A stretch of DNA of 64,000 nucleotides from Bacillus aquiflavi (GTDB lineage: Bacteria > Bacillota > Bacilli > Bacillales > Cytobacillaceae). A program made the translations under genes and the position numbers. The stretch lies in NCBI RefSeq assembly GCF_019915265.1, contig NZ_CP082780.1:2728001-2792000 (forward strand), read 5' to 3'. A model generated the notes under the pieces. It saw nothing but the letters and a program-made list of their open reading frames with translations, had not been told where the DNA came from and ran no database searches. Positions 36,744 through 45,101 of this stretch are shown in pieces (the stretch's first letter is position 1; each line of letters begins with the position of its first letter).

Positions 36744-37217
36744 TTACACGTCCAATTTTTTTATATACTCAATGCTTTTTGAAATAACATCATCTTTCAT
36801 ATTAAAACTAAAACGCTCATCAAATCGAATCGTTAATAGTTCATCCTTACGTATGAAAACAGGTCCGTTTGTTTCAAAATAGTGAGTTTGTCGGTTTAAA
36901 TCTTCAATTACTGCATAATATATTGCCTTTACAAAAGAGGTTTCTCCATTATCCACTTTATACTCACCTAAAAAAACGAGATTTTTTATATTTGCTCCTG
37001 TTTCTTCTTTCACTTCTCTTCTTGCTGCCCCCTCCAGAGTCTCTCCCTTCTCTTTCTTTCCACCAGGAAACTCTAATCCTCTTTTTTTATGATCAGTTAG
37101 CAGCCAATATTCTTGATATGCAATAATAATAAACACATGCTCAGCTTGTTTAGCAAAGGAATCTTTTTCAAAAGCTAACTGTACGGTTGCACCATTAGCA
37201 TCAACAAAACTTTCCAT
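36744..37217 (-). CDS. ytkD: Nudix nucleoside triphosphatase YtkD
   Basis: 157 residues from ATG 37217, behind AAGGAGG; the frame's earlier start would place it before that site. The Nudix box is GGKKEKGETLEGAARREVKE and continues ETGA, near residue 63. YtkD is an 8-oxo-dGTP and RNA-related pyrophosphohydrolase/antimutator in B. subtilis, also used in sporulation. The tail differs from other family members only mildly. It is monocistronic between the ytl operon and a lipoprotein. Confidence 0.9.
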   Translation of the reverse strand: MESFVDANGATVQLAFEKDSFAKQAEHVFIIIAYQEYWLLTDHKKRGLEFPGGKKEKGETLEGAARREVKEETGANIKNLVFLGEYKVDNGETSFVKAIYYAVIEDLNRQTHYFETNGPVFIRKDELLTIRFDERFSFNMKDDVISKSIEYIKKLDV

Positions 37218-37509
37218 CAAAAAAACCTCCTTATTGTTAAGTATCATTATATAATGGATTAAAAAATATAATAAAATTTGTTATTTTTTTAATCATCTTT
37301 TCAATTATATTTTTGAAATATAAGTATTTAGTATATGAAAAAATACAATAAAACTAGGTCTTTTATATCAAAATTTGTTTTTTTGAAACATCTTTGTCAT
37401 AAAAGACGTAAAATGATATTGAAATACAGCAAAGGTTATTAATCTAGCACTTACATATTTTTAATCTAGTTAGTTACCTTAGCTAATTTAAAAAAGGAGT
37501 GTATACAAA

Positions 37510-38361
37510 TTGCGCAAAACATTATCGCTTATTGCAACATTTATGTTCGTTCTTTTCCTAGCAGCATGTAATCAAACAGCTGAACCTGTTGATAAGCAAG
37601 GAAAAGAAGGGGATAAAAAGGAGGAAACTAAAGAGTTAACGCTTGAAGAAGTAATGGAAAAATCAATCGAAGCTTCAGAAAGCTTAAAAAGCTTTGCAGT
37701 CCAAATGGATATGGATTCAAATATGAAAGTAGCAGATGAATCGATGAGCTTTAAATCTAATATTGATATGGACTATATCGTAGAGCCACTCGCTGTACAT
37801 CAAAATATGAAACTGACTTCTATTGAAGAAGAAGGCGAACTAGAAATGGAAATTTATTTTACAAAAGACGGTGTTTTTGTTCATGATCCAGTAGAACAAC
37901 AATGGTCTAAATTTCCAAATGAAATGTTTGATCAAATCTCTCAATTAACTGATCAACAAACAAACCCAGCAGAAGAAATTACAAATCTTAAAGAGTTTGC
38001 TGATGATCTAGAGTTTAAACAAGATGACAAAAACTATATTATACTCTTAGATGCTTCTGGAGATAAATTTACTGAATTCTTACAAGAAGTACTTAAAGAA
38101 ACAATGCCGAAAGACGTTCCTCTAGATGAACAACTTCTTAAGGATATGAAAATTAATAAACTTAACTATGAAATTTTTGTTGATAAAAAGACATTTTATC
38201 CATCTGCTTTAAACGTTGACATGGAAATGGAAATGGCTGTAGAAGGTCAAACTTTAGTGATCGAACAAAAGTTAGAAGGTAATTACTCTAAGTTTAATGA
38301 AATAAAAGAAATTAAAGTTCCTCAAGAAGTTCTTGATAACGCTGTAGAAGCTGAAATGTAA
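37510..38361 (+). CDS. DUF6612-like lipoprotein
   Basis: 283 residues, starting at TTG 37510 ten bases after AAAGGAG. The signal peptide ends in lipobox LAAC (Cys near residue 20) followed by a charged linker. The mature part has KSIEASESLKSFAVQMDMDS and repeated beta strands, the LppX/LolA-like fold of lipoproteins with a lipid-binding groove. No function is known; role at the outer membrane face (cell-envelope lipid handling) is inference. It has its own GC-rich terminator. Confidence 0.8.
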   Translation: MRKTLSLIATFMFVLFLAACNQTAEPVDKQGKEGDKKEETKELTLEEVMEKSIEASESLKSFAVQMDMDSNMKVADESMSFKSNIDMDYIVEPLAVHQNMKLTSIEEEGELEMEIYFTKDGVFVHDPVEQQWSKFPNEMFDQISQLTDQQTNPAEEITNLKEFADDLEFKQDDKNYIILLDASGDKFTEFLQEVLKETMPKDVPLDEQLLKDMKINKLNYEIFVDKKTFYPSALNVDMEMEMAVEGQTLVIEQKLEGNYSKFNEIKEIKVPQEVLDNAVEAEM

Positions 38362-38373
38362 GCTGCTTATGAA

Positions 38374-38398
38374 AGGCCGCATTTAAACGCGGCCTCTT
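38374..38398 (+). terminator. Terminator of the lipoprotein gene
   Basis: The stem AGGCCGC / GCGGCCT with a TCTTCATTT tail. Confidence 0.8.
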
Positions 38399-38506
38399 CA
38401 TTTCTAAAATTCCCCTCATACTGCTTAAAAACGCTTGTCAGTCGAAGTCGAAGCGAATAAACCGATCGTTTAATCGTTTCTCAAAGTTTGAAGCTGCATA
38501 TGGTTC

Positions 38507-38836
38507 CTACTGTTGTTCATCATCCGAAAGAATTCCTAAACTTTCAATGTATTGCCTTGCTTCTTCATCACCAAGTTCATAAATGATTCCATACACTTTT
38601 TTTAACGTCTTATCATATGCATCATTTTCTCGATCATAATGGTATTGAATATATGGAACGTGTGCTCGAAAAAAGTTTTGTATTTCAGTTGAATAATTTT
38701 GATCAAATAGCTCTCTTAAGAGGGTAATTTCATCGTCTGTTGCTTCTATTCTGAAATTCCACGGGGATGAAGTAGCACTACGAGAAATTTCCCCATTCGC
38801 CAATCCAATATAATATGTTTTCTTTTCTTCGTTAAT
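38507..38836 (-). CDS. Small Bacillaceae-conserved protein with apparent ATT start
   Basis: 109 residues if started at ATT 38836. AAAAGGAG lies nine bases upstream of that codon, and the frame has no ATG/GTG between the ribosome-binding site and a TTG at codon 12 (38803). The translation NEEKKTYYIGLANGEISRSA is the expected natural N-terminus of this family; starting at the TTG would remove YYIG. The rest includes FFRAHVPYIQYHYDRENDAY. Function unknown (homologues are often labelled hydrolase/acyltransferase without evidence). ATT is a rare start codon known to be used for infC. Confidence 0.72.
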   Translation of the reverse strand: MNEEKKTYYIGLANGEISRSATSSPWNFRIEATDDEITLLRELFDQNYSTEIQNFFRAHVPYIQYHYDRENDAYDKTLKKVYGIIYELGDEEARQYIESLGILSDDEQQ

Positions 38837-39115
38837 TTTACTCAGCTCCTTTTTCTAACATTAAACGAATAGAACAGCTTTTTTTATTTATCGTTTCCTT
38901 TCTACTAAAAAATATAGATGTTCGTTTTTATTTTATGCAATTATTTACACCGAACAGGAATATAATTCATAATAAAGGGTATTGAATAAATATAATATAA
39001 AATAAAATTCCCTTATCGTATGAAGAACATTCTTTTAAGGATTTAATTTAAAGCTCAGGAAAAGACACAATCGTTAACTTTTATAAATACAATGGATAAA
39101 ACGGAGGTGAAAAAA

Positions 39116-39373
39116 ATGAAACTGATCGATGAACTGTATGAGCTATACCGCAACAAACTGACAGGAGATGATGAAGATATTGACATACTTGCATTTGCTG
39201 TTCTTGAGGAATTAGATAGAGATGACGTATTGCATTTAATTAATGAAATGGATGATCAAGAACTATTTGATTTGATGGGACTTTATTTAATCGAAAGTTT
39301 AAAGGGAAAGTTTGCAAAGGAAGGAATCGGCCGAAACAGAATATCCCCTTTTCAACATCGTAATTTACATTAA
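39116..39373 (+). CDS. DUF6154-family small acidic protein
   Basis: 85 residues from ATG 39116, after GGAGGTG. MKLIDELYELYRNKLTGDDE and AVLEELDRDDVLHLINEMDD form an acidic all-helical protein, matching the DUF6154 family of Bacillus. The upstream ATG at 39092 falls before the ribosome-binding site. Function unknown; a regulatory or sporulation role has not been shown. The gene is divergent from the ATT-start gene, with a 279-bp gap. Confidence 0.75.
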   Translation: MKLIDELYELYRNKLTGDDEDIDILAFAVLEELDRDDVLHLINEMDDQELFDLMGLYLIESLKGKFAKEGIGRNRISPFQHRNLH

Positions 39374-39454
39374 AATACATATTTAAAAGCAGTTATGTTT
39401 CAAAAATAAGCTAATCAAAGTAATAACGCTAAATGATTTTTTCAGTTAGCCTAT

Positions 39455-39575
39455 ACTGTTGATAAACGTTCGCATTCTTCCTTGCTTGCACTTCGTAGTA
39501 GGCTCATGAACAATTGTTCTACTCGCTTCCGCCTGATGCGACGCGCCTCGACTGTCAAGCATTTTCAATCAGTCT
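39455..39575 (+). repeat. Dispersed intergenic repeat, family A
   Basis: ACTGTTGATAAACGTTCGCAT, CACTTCGTAGTAGGCTCATG, AACAATTGTTCTACTCGCTT and GACTGTCAAGCATTTTCAA follow the order of the other copies. Confidence 0.65.
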
Positions 39576-39600
39576 GGGGACATTTCTTTTTTAACAGAAA

Positions 39601-39847
39601 ATGAATGATTACGAAACAGAACGCTTTTTTAAAGTATCCAAAGATATGGCAGACGGTTTGAACGTTTTCAGGAGCAATCACGGCTTGCTAATAAACGGCT
39701 GTTTTCCTACGGTTGTCTCCTGAAAGAGATTCCTATGAACTGCAACCGGGAGATACCGAGCACGGCGATCTGATTCATATTGACGAGGATTCGGACGAAG
39801 TGGCAAATGTGGGGCTGTTGAGGTCGCATATTGGCATGTCCGCTTGA
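39601..39847 (+). pseudogene. Unidentified coding remnant with unusual composition
   Basis: ATG 39601 opens MNDYETERFFKVSKDMADGL for 40 codons, stopping at 39721. The +1 frame then continues ERDSYELQPGDTEHGDLIHI and DEDSDEVANVGLLRSHIGMS to TGA 39847. The two frames together look like one ~80-residue protein with a frameshift. It is richer in G and C (CTG, CCG, GGC, GAG codons) than the neighbours, suggesting imported DNA. I do not recognise the family. Confidence 0.45.
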
Positions 39848-40382
39848 CGAATGATGTATTTAGAATAGGGGAGTGTTCAACAAACGGGCTAATGAACCGA
39901 ATAAGAAGTGCGCCTGTTTGCATACAAGGCCAGATTGCGAAGTATCTCTCATTAAGTCATTCATATCGCCATATCATATTTGTGTAATGCATTTACACTA
40001 ACAGGCGGTATAGAGGAAAAATGACAAATTGGTTATTGCTAATCCATACTTTTGTTTAAATGTTGAGAAAGCAGAACAGTTTTGAATAAAAATAAAAATC
40101 TTAAAGCTGAAAATGACTATTGTTGTCATGGGCGAAAATTTACCTTACAACTAAGGGCTAAACGCTAATCCTGGGCTCTCGAATGAAATAAATTTTATCT
40201 CTACACACAAGCCGGGTTTAAAAACACTCTTTTTTATTTTCTGCAGCCAAAAGTGAAACTTGCTAAGGAAACAACTGCTCTCCCCTTTTTAATGACATAT
40301 GATTTCACCTTATTATCTATATTTTTTTAGATTTTTCCCCTTCCCATATATGTTAAAATAGGTGACAAAGGGGGAGAAAAAA

Positions 40383-40544
40383 ATGAAAATCATCTTGATA
40401 CTTTCAATTTTAATTGTTGCCGTCGTGTTAATTTTAACTTTATTCGCAACGTCTAAAGCTTATTCATATAAACATACAGTTGACCCGATAAAAGAAGACG
40501 ATCCGCAAACCAATTATTACAGTGATAAAGAAAAAGTAAATTAA
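40383..40544 (+). CDS. ytzI: YtzI small membrane protein
   Basis: 53 residues from ATG 40383 after GGGGGAG; the ATG at 40362 precedes that site. One transmembrane segment (ILILSILIVAVVLILTLFA) is followed by SKAYSYKHTVDPIKED, the conserved YtzI tail. It lies next to luxS as in B. subtilis. Function unknown. Confidence 0.7.
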   Translation: MKIILILSILIVAVVLILTLFATSKAYSYKHTVDPIKEDDPQTNYYSDKEKVN

Positions 40545-40548
40545 AAGA

Positions 40549-40800
40549 GTGAGGCTGGGACATAACTAAAACAATCAACTCTAAAAACGAACGATATGCT
40601 CATTCAGCGGAGAAAATATACGTAGACTCCTGCGGGAAAAGCAACAGCTGAAAATCCCGCAGGAAGCGGTTTTTGCTTCCGAGGAAGTTGAGGCGTTGTC
40701 CGCGGAAAGCGAAGTATATTTCCGGAGCGGGATATAAGCACTAACTATCTCATTGTTCGGATTTATCTTTGATTAAAATGGTTTTATCCCGACCTCAAGT
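40549..40800. repeat. Bacillaceae-wide structured intergenic repeat, family B
   Basis: It begins GAGGCTGGGACATAA and ends TTTTATCCCGACCTC, forming imperfect terminal inverted repeats. The inside contains TACGTAGACTCCTGCGGGAA and TCCGCGGAAAGCGAAGTATA, blocks repeated widely between genes of Bacillaceae. It can fold into a long hairpin (CGGAGAAAATATACG against TATATTTCCGG). It has no ORF and separates convergent ytzI and luxS. Confidence 0.75.
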
Positions 40801-40809
40801 CGTTAATAT

Positions 40810-41283
40810 TTAATTAAATACTTCTTTTAAGTTTTCTTTATCTTGTTCAAACCAAAAACGCATTAAACGCTTGGCACCTTCTAAATCATGAAGCTTTGCT
40901 TGCCCGCATTGTGTTTCATTTGCAGCAGGAATTTCATTAATATCAACAGCTTCTTCCATTGTATCGTGTAATAAATCTATAATTTCCTCAACTGTCGGTT
41001 CTCCACTTACAACTAAATAAAAACCCGTTTGACAACCCATTGGCGAAATATCAATAATATCAAAATGATCATATTTCTCAGAATGCTTTCGAATATTAAA
41101 TGCTAATAAATGCTCTAAAGTATGAATAGCATCAGGCTTCATCGCCTGCTTATTAGGCTGGCAAAAACGAATATCAAATTTGTTAACAACACCATCACTA
41201 CCAACTTTATGAACGCCACAATGTCTCACATATGGGGCTTTAACTGCACAATGATCTAATTCAAAACTTTCTACAGATGGCAT
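40810..41283 (-). CDS. luxS: S-ribosylhomocysteine lyase LuxS
   Basis: 157 residues from ATG 41283 ([11 protein letters not shown]), same start and length as B. subtilis LuxS; AAAGGAG lies 11 bases upstream. Zinc ligands are HTLEH near residue 54 and TQCGQA (Cys near 126). It cleaves S-ribosylhomocysteine to homocysteine and the AI-2 precursor in the activated methyl cycle downstream of SAM. Intact. Confidence 0.96.
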   Translation of the reverse strand: MPSVESFELDHCAVKAPYVRHCGVHKVGSDGVVNKFDIRFCQPNKQAMKPDAIHTLEHLLAFNIRKHSEKYDHFDIIDISPMGCQTGFYLVVSGEPTVEEIIDLLHDTMEEAVDINEIPAANETQCGQAKLHDLEGAKRLMRFWFEQDKENLKEVFN

Positions 41284-41434
41284 AGTATGATTCACTCCTT
41301 TTTTTATCCTTTACTTATCATAACTCGAAATTAACTTTTTTTCATCTTATCGTTAGTTTAGACGAATCATAAATAATATGTTATTGTTTATCTTGAAAAA
41401 CTTATTTATTTCACAGAAAAGAAAAGAGAGATGT

Positions 41435-41686
41435 ATGATGGAAAAAAAATTCATGATCGGCCTTATACGCTTCTATCAAACTGCTATATCACCGTTAAAA
41501 CCGCCAACATGTCGATTTTACCCTACGTGTTCCCACTATGGTCTTGAAGCAATTAAAAGATTTGGACCGATAAAAGGAGGATGGCTCACAATAAAAAGAA
41601 TTTTGAAATGTCACCCTTTTCATCCAGGCGGTATCGACCCCGTTCCAGAAAAAGAACAAAAGAAAAAATCTTATAATTGTTCATAA
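41435..41686 (+). CDS. yidD: YidD membrane-insertion efficiency factor (YtjA)
   Basis: 83 residues from ATG 41435 (a second ATG is adjacent), with AAAAGAGAG upstream. The family block [19 protein letters not shown] and [16 protein letters not shown] are complete; the N-terminal amphipathic stretch attaches to the membrane near YidC/Sec. The gene converges on ytiB and their 3' ends overlap by 16 bp. Confidence 0.92.
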   Translation: MMEKKFMIGLIRFYQTAISPLKPPTCRFYPTCSHYGLEAIKRFGPIKGGWLTIKRILKCHPFHPGGIDPVPEKEQKKKSYNCS

Positions 41687-42237
41687 CCATTCATAACAAG
41701 ATCAAGCTTCCCTGTTGTCGGATCAATAACTAAACCATGGACAGGAATATCTTGCGGAAGCAGCGGATGATTTTTTATTACGTCTACACTGTGAGCCACA
41801 CTCTCATTTACATTTTCAAATCCTTTTAACCATTCTTTAAATTCTATTCCTGAGTAAGCTAATGTTTCCAGGATTTCTTCTTTCACTCCTCTTTGTTTCA
41901 TTTTCTCAATCATACTGTCGGCTTTTAAACCACTCATTCCACAGTCGTGGTGCCCGATAACAAAAATCTCATCTGCTTGCAGCTCATATACACCTACAAG
42001 CAAGCTTCTCATAATACTTCCAAATGGATGCGTAATAAGTGCACCTGCATTTTTTATAATTTTAACATCCCCATTTTTTACATTTAAAGCTTTTGGCAAT
42101 AGTTCGACTAACCTTGTATCCATACATGTTAAAATAACCATACGTTTATTTGGGTATTTTGTCGTTGTATATTCTTTGTATTTCTTTTTCGATACAAAGT
42201 CTTTATTATATGCTATTAATTCTTCAAGTAAATTCAT
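41671..42237 (-). CDS. ytiB: Beta-carbonic anhydrase YtiB
   Basis: 188 residues from ATG 42237, behind AGAGGTGG; the frame opens upstream but lacks a site. Zinc ligands typical of the beta class are visible in LTCMDTRL and [11 protein letters not shown]. It interconverts CO2 and bicarbonate in the cytoplasm. Same neighbourhood as in B. subtilis. No terminator is seen between it and yidD. Confidence 0.92.
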   Translation of the reverse strand: MNLLEELIAYNKDFVSKKKYKEYTTTKYPNKRMVILTCMDTRLVELLPKALNVKNGDVKIIKNAGALITHPFGSIMRSLLVGVYELQADEIFVIGHHDCGMSGLKADSMIEKMKQRGVKEEILETLAYSGIEFKEWLKGFENVNESVAHSVDVIKNHPLLPQDIPVHGLVIDPTTGKLDLVMNGYEQL

Positions 42238-42360
42238 TTTGCCACCTCTTACAATATAAAATTTTCTTACATAATAATAGAATACATAATCTTTATACAA
42301 AAAGAAAAGTTTTTACTACTTGATTTTGTGAACATAATTTCGTAAGATGGATGAAGTAAA

Positions 42361-42375
42361 TCGTAATGATTTCGT
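42361..42375. promoter_or_regulatory. Zur-like box
   Basis: TCGTAATGATTTCGT, preceded by AAA, resembles the Bacillus Zur operator TCGTAATnATTACGA with two mismatches. It is 50-90 bp upstream of the zinc-binding lipoprotein. Confidence 0.55.
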
Positions 42376-42426
42376 ATTATGTTTTCTTTATTATTTTATT
42401 TTATTTTAAATTAACAAATACTTTTA

Positions 42427-43443
42427 ATGAATAGAAAGGAGATATCAATAAAAAAAGTACTTATATTTTTTTCTCTTCTCTTAACTGCTGCTTTATTTCT
42501 ATCAGGATGTAATGAAGAAACAAAACAGACAAATAAAAAAGAGACAGAAAAAACAATATCAGCTGACAAGACATTAACTGTTTATACAACTGTTTATCCA
42601 CTTCAATTTTTCACAAAAAAAATAGGCGGAGATTTTGTTAATGTTGAAACAATTTATCCACCGGGTTCAGATGAGCATACGTTTGAACCTTCACAAAAAG
42701 ATATGATTAAACTTGCAGAGGCAGATTTATTTTTCTACATCGGATTAGGACTAGAAGGCTTTGTTGATAACGCAAAAAAAACATTAAAAAATGAAAAAGT
42801 AACAATGGTCGCTACAGGTGAAATGCTTCATTTAAATGAGACAAATGAAAATGATCATGCCGATGAAGAAAAACACGAAGATGAACATGGACATGAAGAC
42901 GATCATGGTCATACTCATGGAGATATTGACCCACATGTATGGCTTGATCCAGTATATGCGCTTGAACTAGCAGAAGCAATAAAAAATGAACTTATTCATA
43001 AAATGCCCGAAGAAAAAAGCACGTTTGAAAATAACTTTGAAGAATTATCAAATGAATTAAAGGAAATTGATCAAGACTTTAAAAATACAATTACAAATGC
43101 AAAAAAAAAAAATATCATTGTTTCCCATGCAGCATACGGCTACTGGGAAAAACGCTACGGTCTTCATCAAATTAGTATATCGGGATTATCAACAACAAGT
43201 GAGCCATCACAAAAACAATTAGAAACGATTATTGAGACAGCAAAAGAGTATCAGATTAAATATATATTATTTGAACAAAATGTAAATTCTCATCTTACAG
43301 AAATTGTCCAAAAGGAAGTAGGCGCTGAGCCGCTTACTTTGCATAATTTAGGTGTATTAACCGATGATGACATTAAAAATAAAGATGACTATATTACATT
43401 AATGAGAGAAAATATCTCAACTCTCCAAAAAGCATTAAATTAG
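42427..43443 (+). CDS. Zinc/manganese ABC transporter substrate-binding lipoprotein (ZnuA/AdcA-like)
   Basis: The open frame begins at ATG 42427. The ribosome-binding site AAAGGAG lies inside that stretch, six bases before ATA 42448 (AAAAAAGTACTT follows), so the natural start is probably ATA replacing ATG. Signal peptide with lipobox LSGC, then VYTTVYPLQFFTKKIGGDFV. The His-rich loop EDEHGHEDDHGHTHGD followed by PHVWLDP, and the later SHAAYGYWEKRYGL, hold zinc ligands of cluster 9 binding proteins. No permease or ATPase gene is adjacent, so it is an orphan component. A Zur-like box upstream fits induction by zinc shortage. ~331-338 residues. Confidence 0.85.
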   Translation: MNRKEISIKKVLIFFSLLLTAALFLSGCNEETKQTNKKETEKTISADKTLTVYTTVYPLQFFTKKIGGDFVNVETIYPPGSDEHTFEPSQKDMIKLAEADLFFYIGLGLEGFVDNAKKTLKNEKVTMVATGEMLHLNETNENDHADEEKHEDEHGHEDDHGHTHGDIDPHVWLDPVYALELAEAIKNELIHKMPEEKSTFENNFEELSNELKEIDQDFKNTITNAKKKNIIVSHAAYGYWEKRYGLHQISISGLSTTSEPSQKQLETIIETAKEYQIKYILFEQNVNSHLTEIVQKEVGAEPLTLHNLGVLTDDDIKNKDDYITLMRENISTLQKALN

Positions 43444-43451
43444 ACCCGTCT

Positions 43452-43491
43452 AAAGCTTTACTTCGGTTTCCCTATCGAAGTAAAGCTTTTT
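43452..43491 (+). terminator. Terminator of the zinc-binding lipoprotein gene
   Basis: AAAGCTTTACTTCG / CGAAGTAAAGCTTT followed by TTTT. Confidence 0.9.
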
Positions 43492-43724
43492 TGCGCAAAT
43501 GCCCAAACGATTGTCAATATGAAGCCCACATCGAAGGGTGACCAATGATGAATCCGAGCGGTACTTAACTGTCCAAAACGTTGTTTACCTTAAAAGCGAT
43601 CCACTCCCTTTACGTTATATTTTTTAAGATAATTTTTGTAGAAACTCCTTTTTTATACATATAAACAGTAAAACAAGTCACAATAAAAAAAGATGAATGA
43701 TTTATTTAAAAAGGAGATATATAA

Positions 43725-45086
43725 ATGGATGATTTATTACTTGCTCGGTCATTGTTTGGAACTACGATGGGCTTCCACATAATATTTGCAACTTTAGGTG
43801 TGGGATTACCGTTTTTAATTTTAGTTGCTGAGATTCTTTACCAAAAAACGAAGGATATCGATTATGCGGTAATGGCAAAAAGGTGGACAAAAGGCTTTGC
43901 AGTTTTGCTCGGTGTTGGAATACCATCAGGAACAATTGCAGGTACTCAACTATCTTTACTATGGCCCGGTTTTATGGAGGTCATCGGTACTGTAATGGCT
44001 CTGCCTTTTCAAATTGAAATTTACGCTTTCTTTGTTGAAGCATTATTTATGTCAATTTATGTTTTTGCTGCGGAAAGAATTTCACCTGCGATGCGAATTT
44101 TAAGTTTAACTTTTGTCGTTTTCGGTGCTCTTGCCTCTGCTGTACTAATTACAAATGTACACGCTTTCGAGGGGACACCAGCAGGTTTTAATATCGAAAA
44201 TGGAGAGATTGTAAATGTTGACCCTTGGGCGGCCTTCTTCAACCCAAGCTTTTTTGTTACTGCACTCCACGTAGCATTAAGCGCTTATATGACTGGTGCT
44301 TTTGTTATCGCTTCTATTGCAGCTTTTAAAATGCTGCGAACAAAGTTCGATACAGCAGTATATAATTTTCATAAAAAAGCTTTAATGCTTTCTTTAATAA
44401 TTGGAGGTATTTTTTCAATAGCTACTGCTGTAAATGGACATGAATCTGCTCAATTACTTCACGAATATCAACCAGAAAAACTTGCAGCTGCCGAAGGTTT
44501 ATTTGAGACTCAGTCACATGCCCCGTTAGCAATCGGAGGTTATACAGATAGAGAAACACAAACTGTAAAAGGAGCAATAGAAATTCCTTGGGTTCTTAGC
44601 TTTTTAGCTGGTAATAGTTTTGACACAGTTGTAAAAGGATTAAATGATTTTCCAGAAGAATATTGGCCGCCTCTGTTTGTTCATACACTGTTTAATGGGA
44701 TGGTTTTAATTGGTTCACTACTCATTCTCCTCTCAATATTCGGATTTATTTGGAATAAATTCTTAAAAAAAGACCGGTTCCCAAAAATATTAATGTGGGC
44801 TATTGTAGCGGCTGGACCTTTAGCAATGATAAGTATCGAGTTTGGTTGGATTTTTGCCTGTACCGGAAGACAACCATGGACGATTTATCGAATTTTATCG
44901 ACTGAGAACTCAGTAACCTCTGCAACGAATTTGGCAACACTTTTCGTCTTATTTGTCGTCATCTATATCGTTTTATCTTTAGCTGTTGTATTAGTTCTCC
45001 TATACTACTTTAAACGGAACACTGTCATGAATGATTTAGCACGTGCAAACGAAAAGAATGGGCCTTTACTTAGTACGAATACTTAA
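43725..45086 (+). CDS. ythA: Cytochrome bd-type quinol oxidase subunit I (YthA/CydA)
   Basis: 453 residues, several transmembrane helices. ARSLFGTTMGFHIIFATLGV carries the haem-ligand His of helix I, and WPGFMEVIGTVMALPFQIEI is helix III. HESAQLLHEYQPEKLAAAEG is the quinol-binding region with the short Q-loop of the CIO-like subgroup, as in B. subtilis YthA. It oxidises menaquinol and reduces O2 without proton pumping. The start follows AAAAGGAG. The second subunit follows after 15 bp. Confidence 0.93.
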   Translation: MDDLLLARSLFGTTMGFHIIFATLGVGLPFLILVAEILYQKTKDIDYAVMAKRWTKGFAVLLGVGIPSGTIAGTQLSLLWPGFMEVIGTVMALPFQIEIYAFFVEALFMSIYVFAAERISPAMRILSLTFVVFGALASAVLITNVHAFEGTPAGFNIENGEIVNVDPWAAFFNPSFFVTALHVALSAYMTGAFVIASIAAFKMLRTKFDTAVYNFHKKALMLSLIIGGIFSIATAVNGHESAQLLHEYQPEKLAAAEGLFETQSHAPLAIGGYTDRETQTVKGAIEIPWVLSFLAGNSFDTVVKGLNDFPEEYWPPLFVHTLFNGMVLIGSLLILLSIFGFIWNKFLKKDRFPKILMWAIVAAGPLAMISIEFGWIFACTGRQPWTIYRILSTENSVTSATNLATLFVLFVVIYIVLSLAVVLVLLYYFKRNTVMNDLARANEKNGPLLSTNT

Positions 45087-45101
45087 CAGAGGAGGATATG
45101 T

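Larger units (their letters stand above)
39374..40382. other. About 1 kb without intact genes
   Basis: Contains one family A repeat (39455-39575) and a degraded coding remnant (39601-39847). The rest, up to the ytzI promoter, is AT-rich with no conserved reading frame. The ytzI promoter probably lies near 40330-40360. Confidence 0.5.

Noticed and set aside
43491-43724. Rex operator ahead of the bd-oxidase genes
   Set aside because: No TTGTGAAATnnTTCACAA-like palindrome is present in the upstream region.
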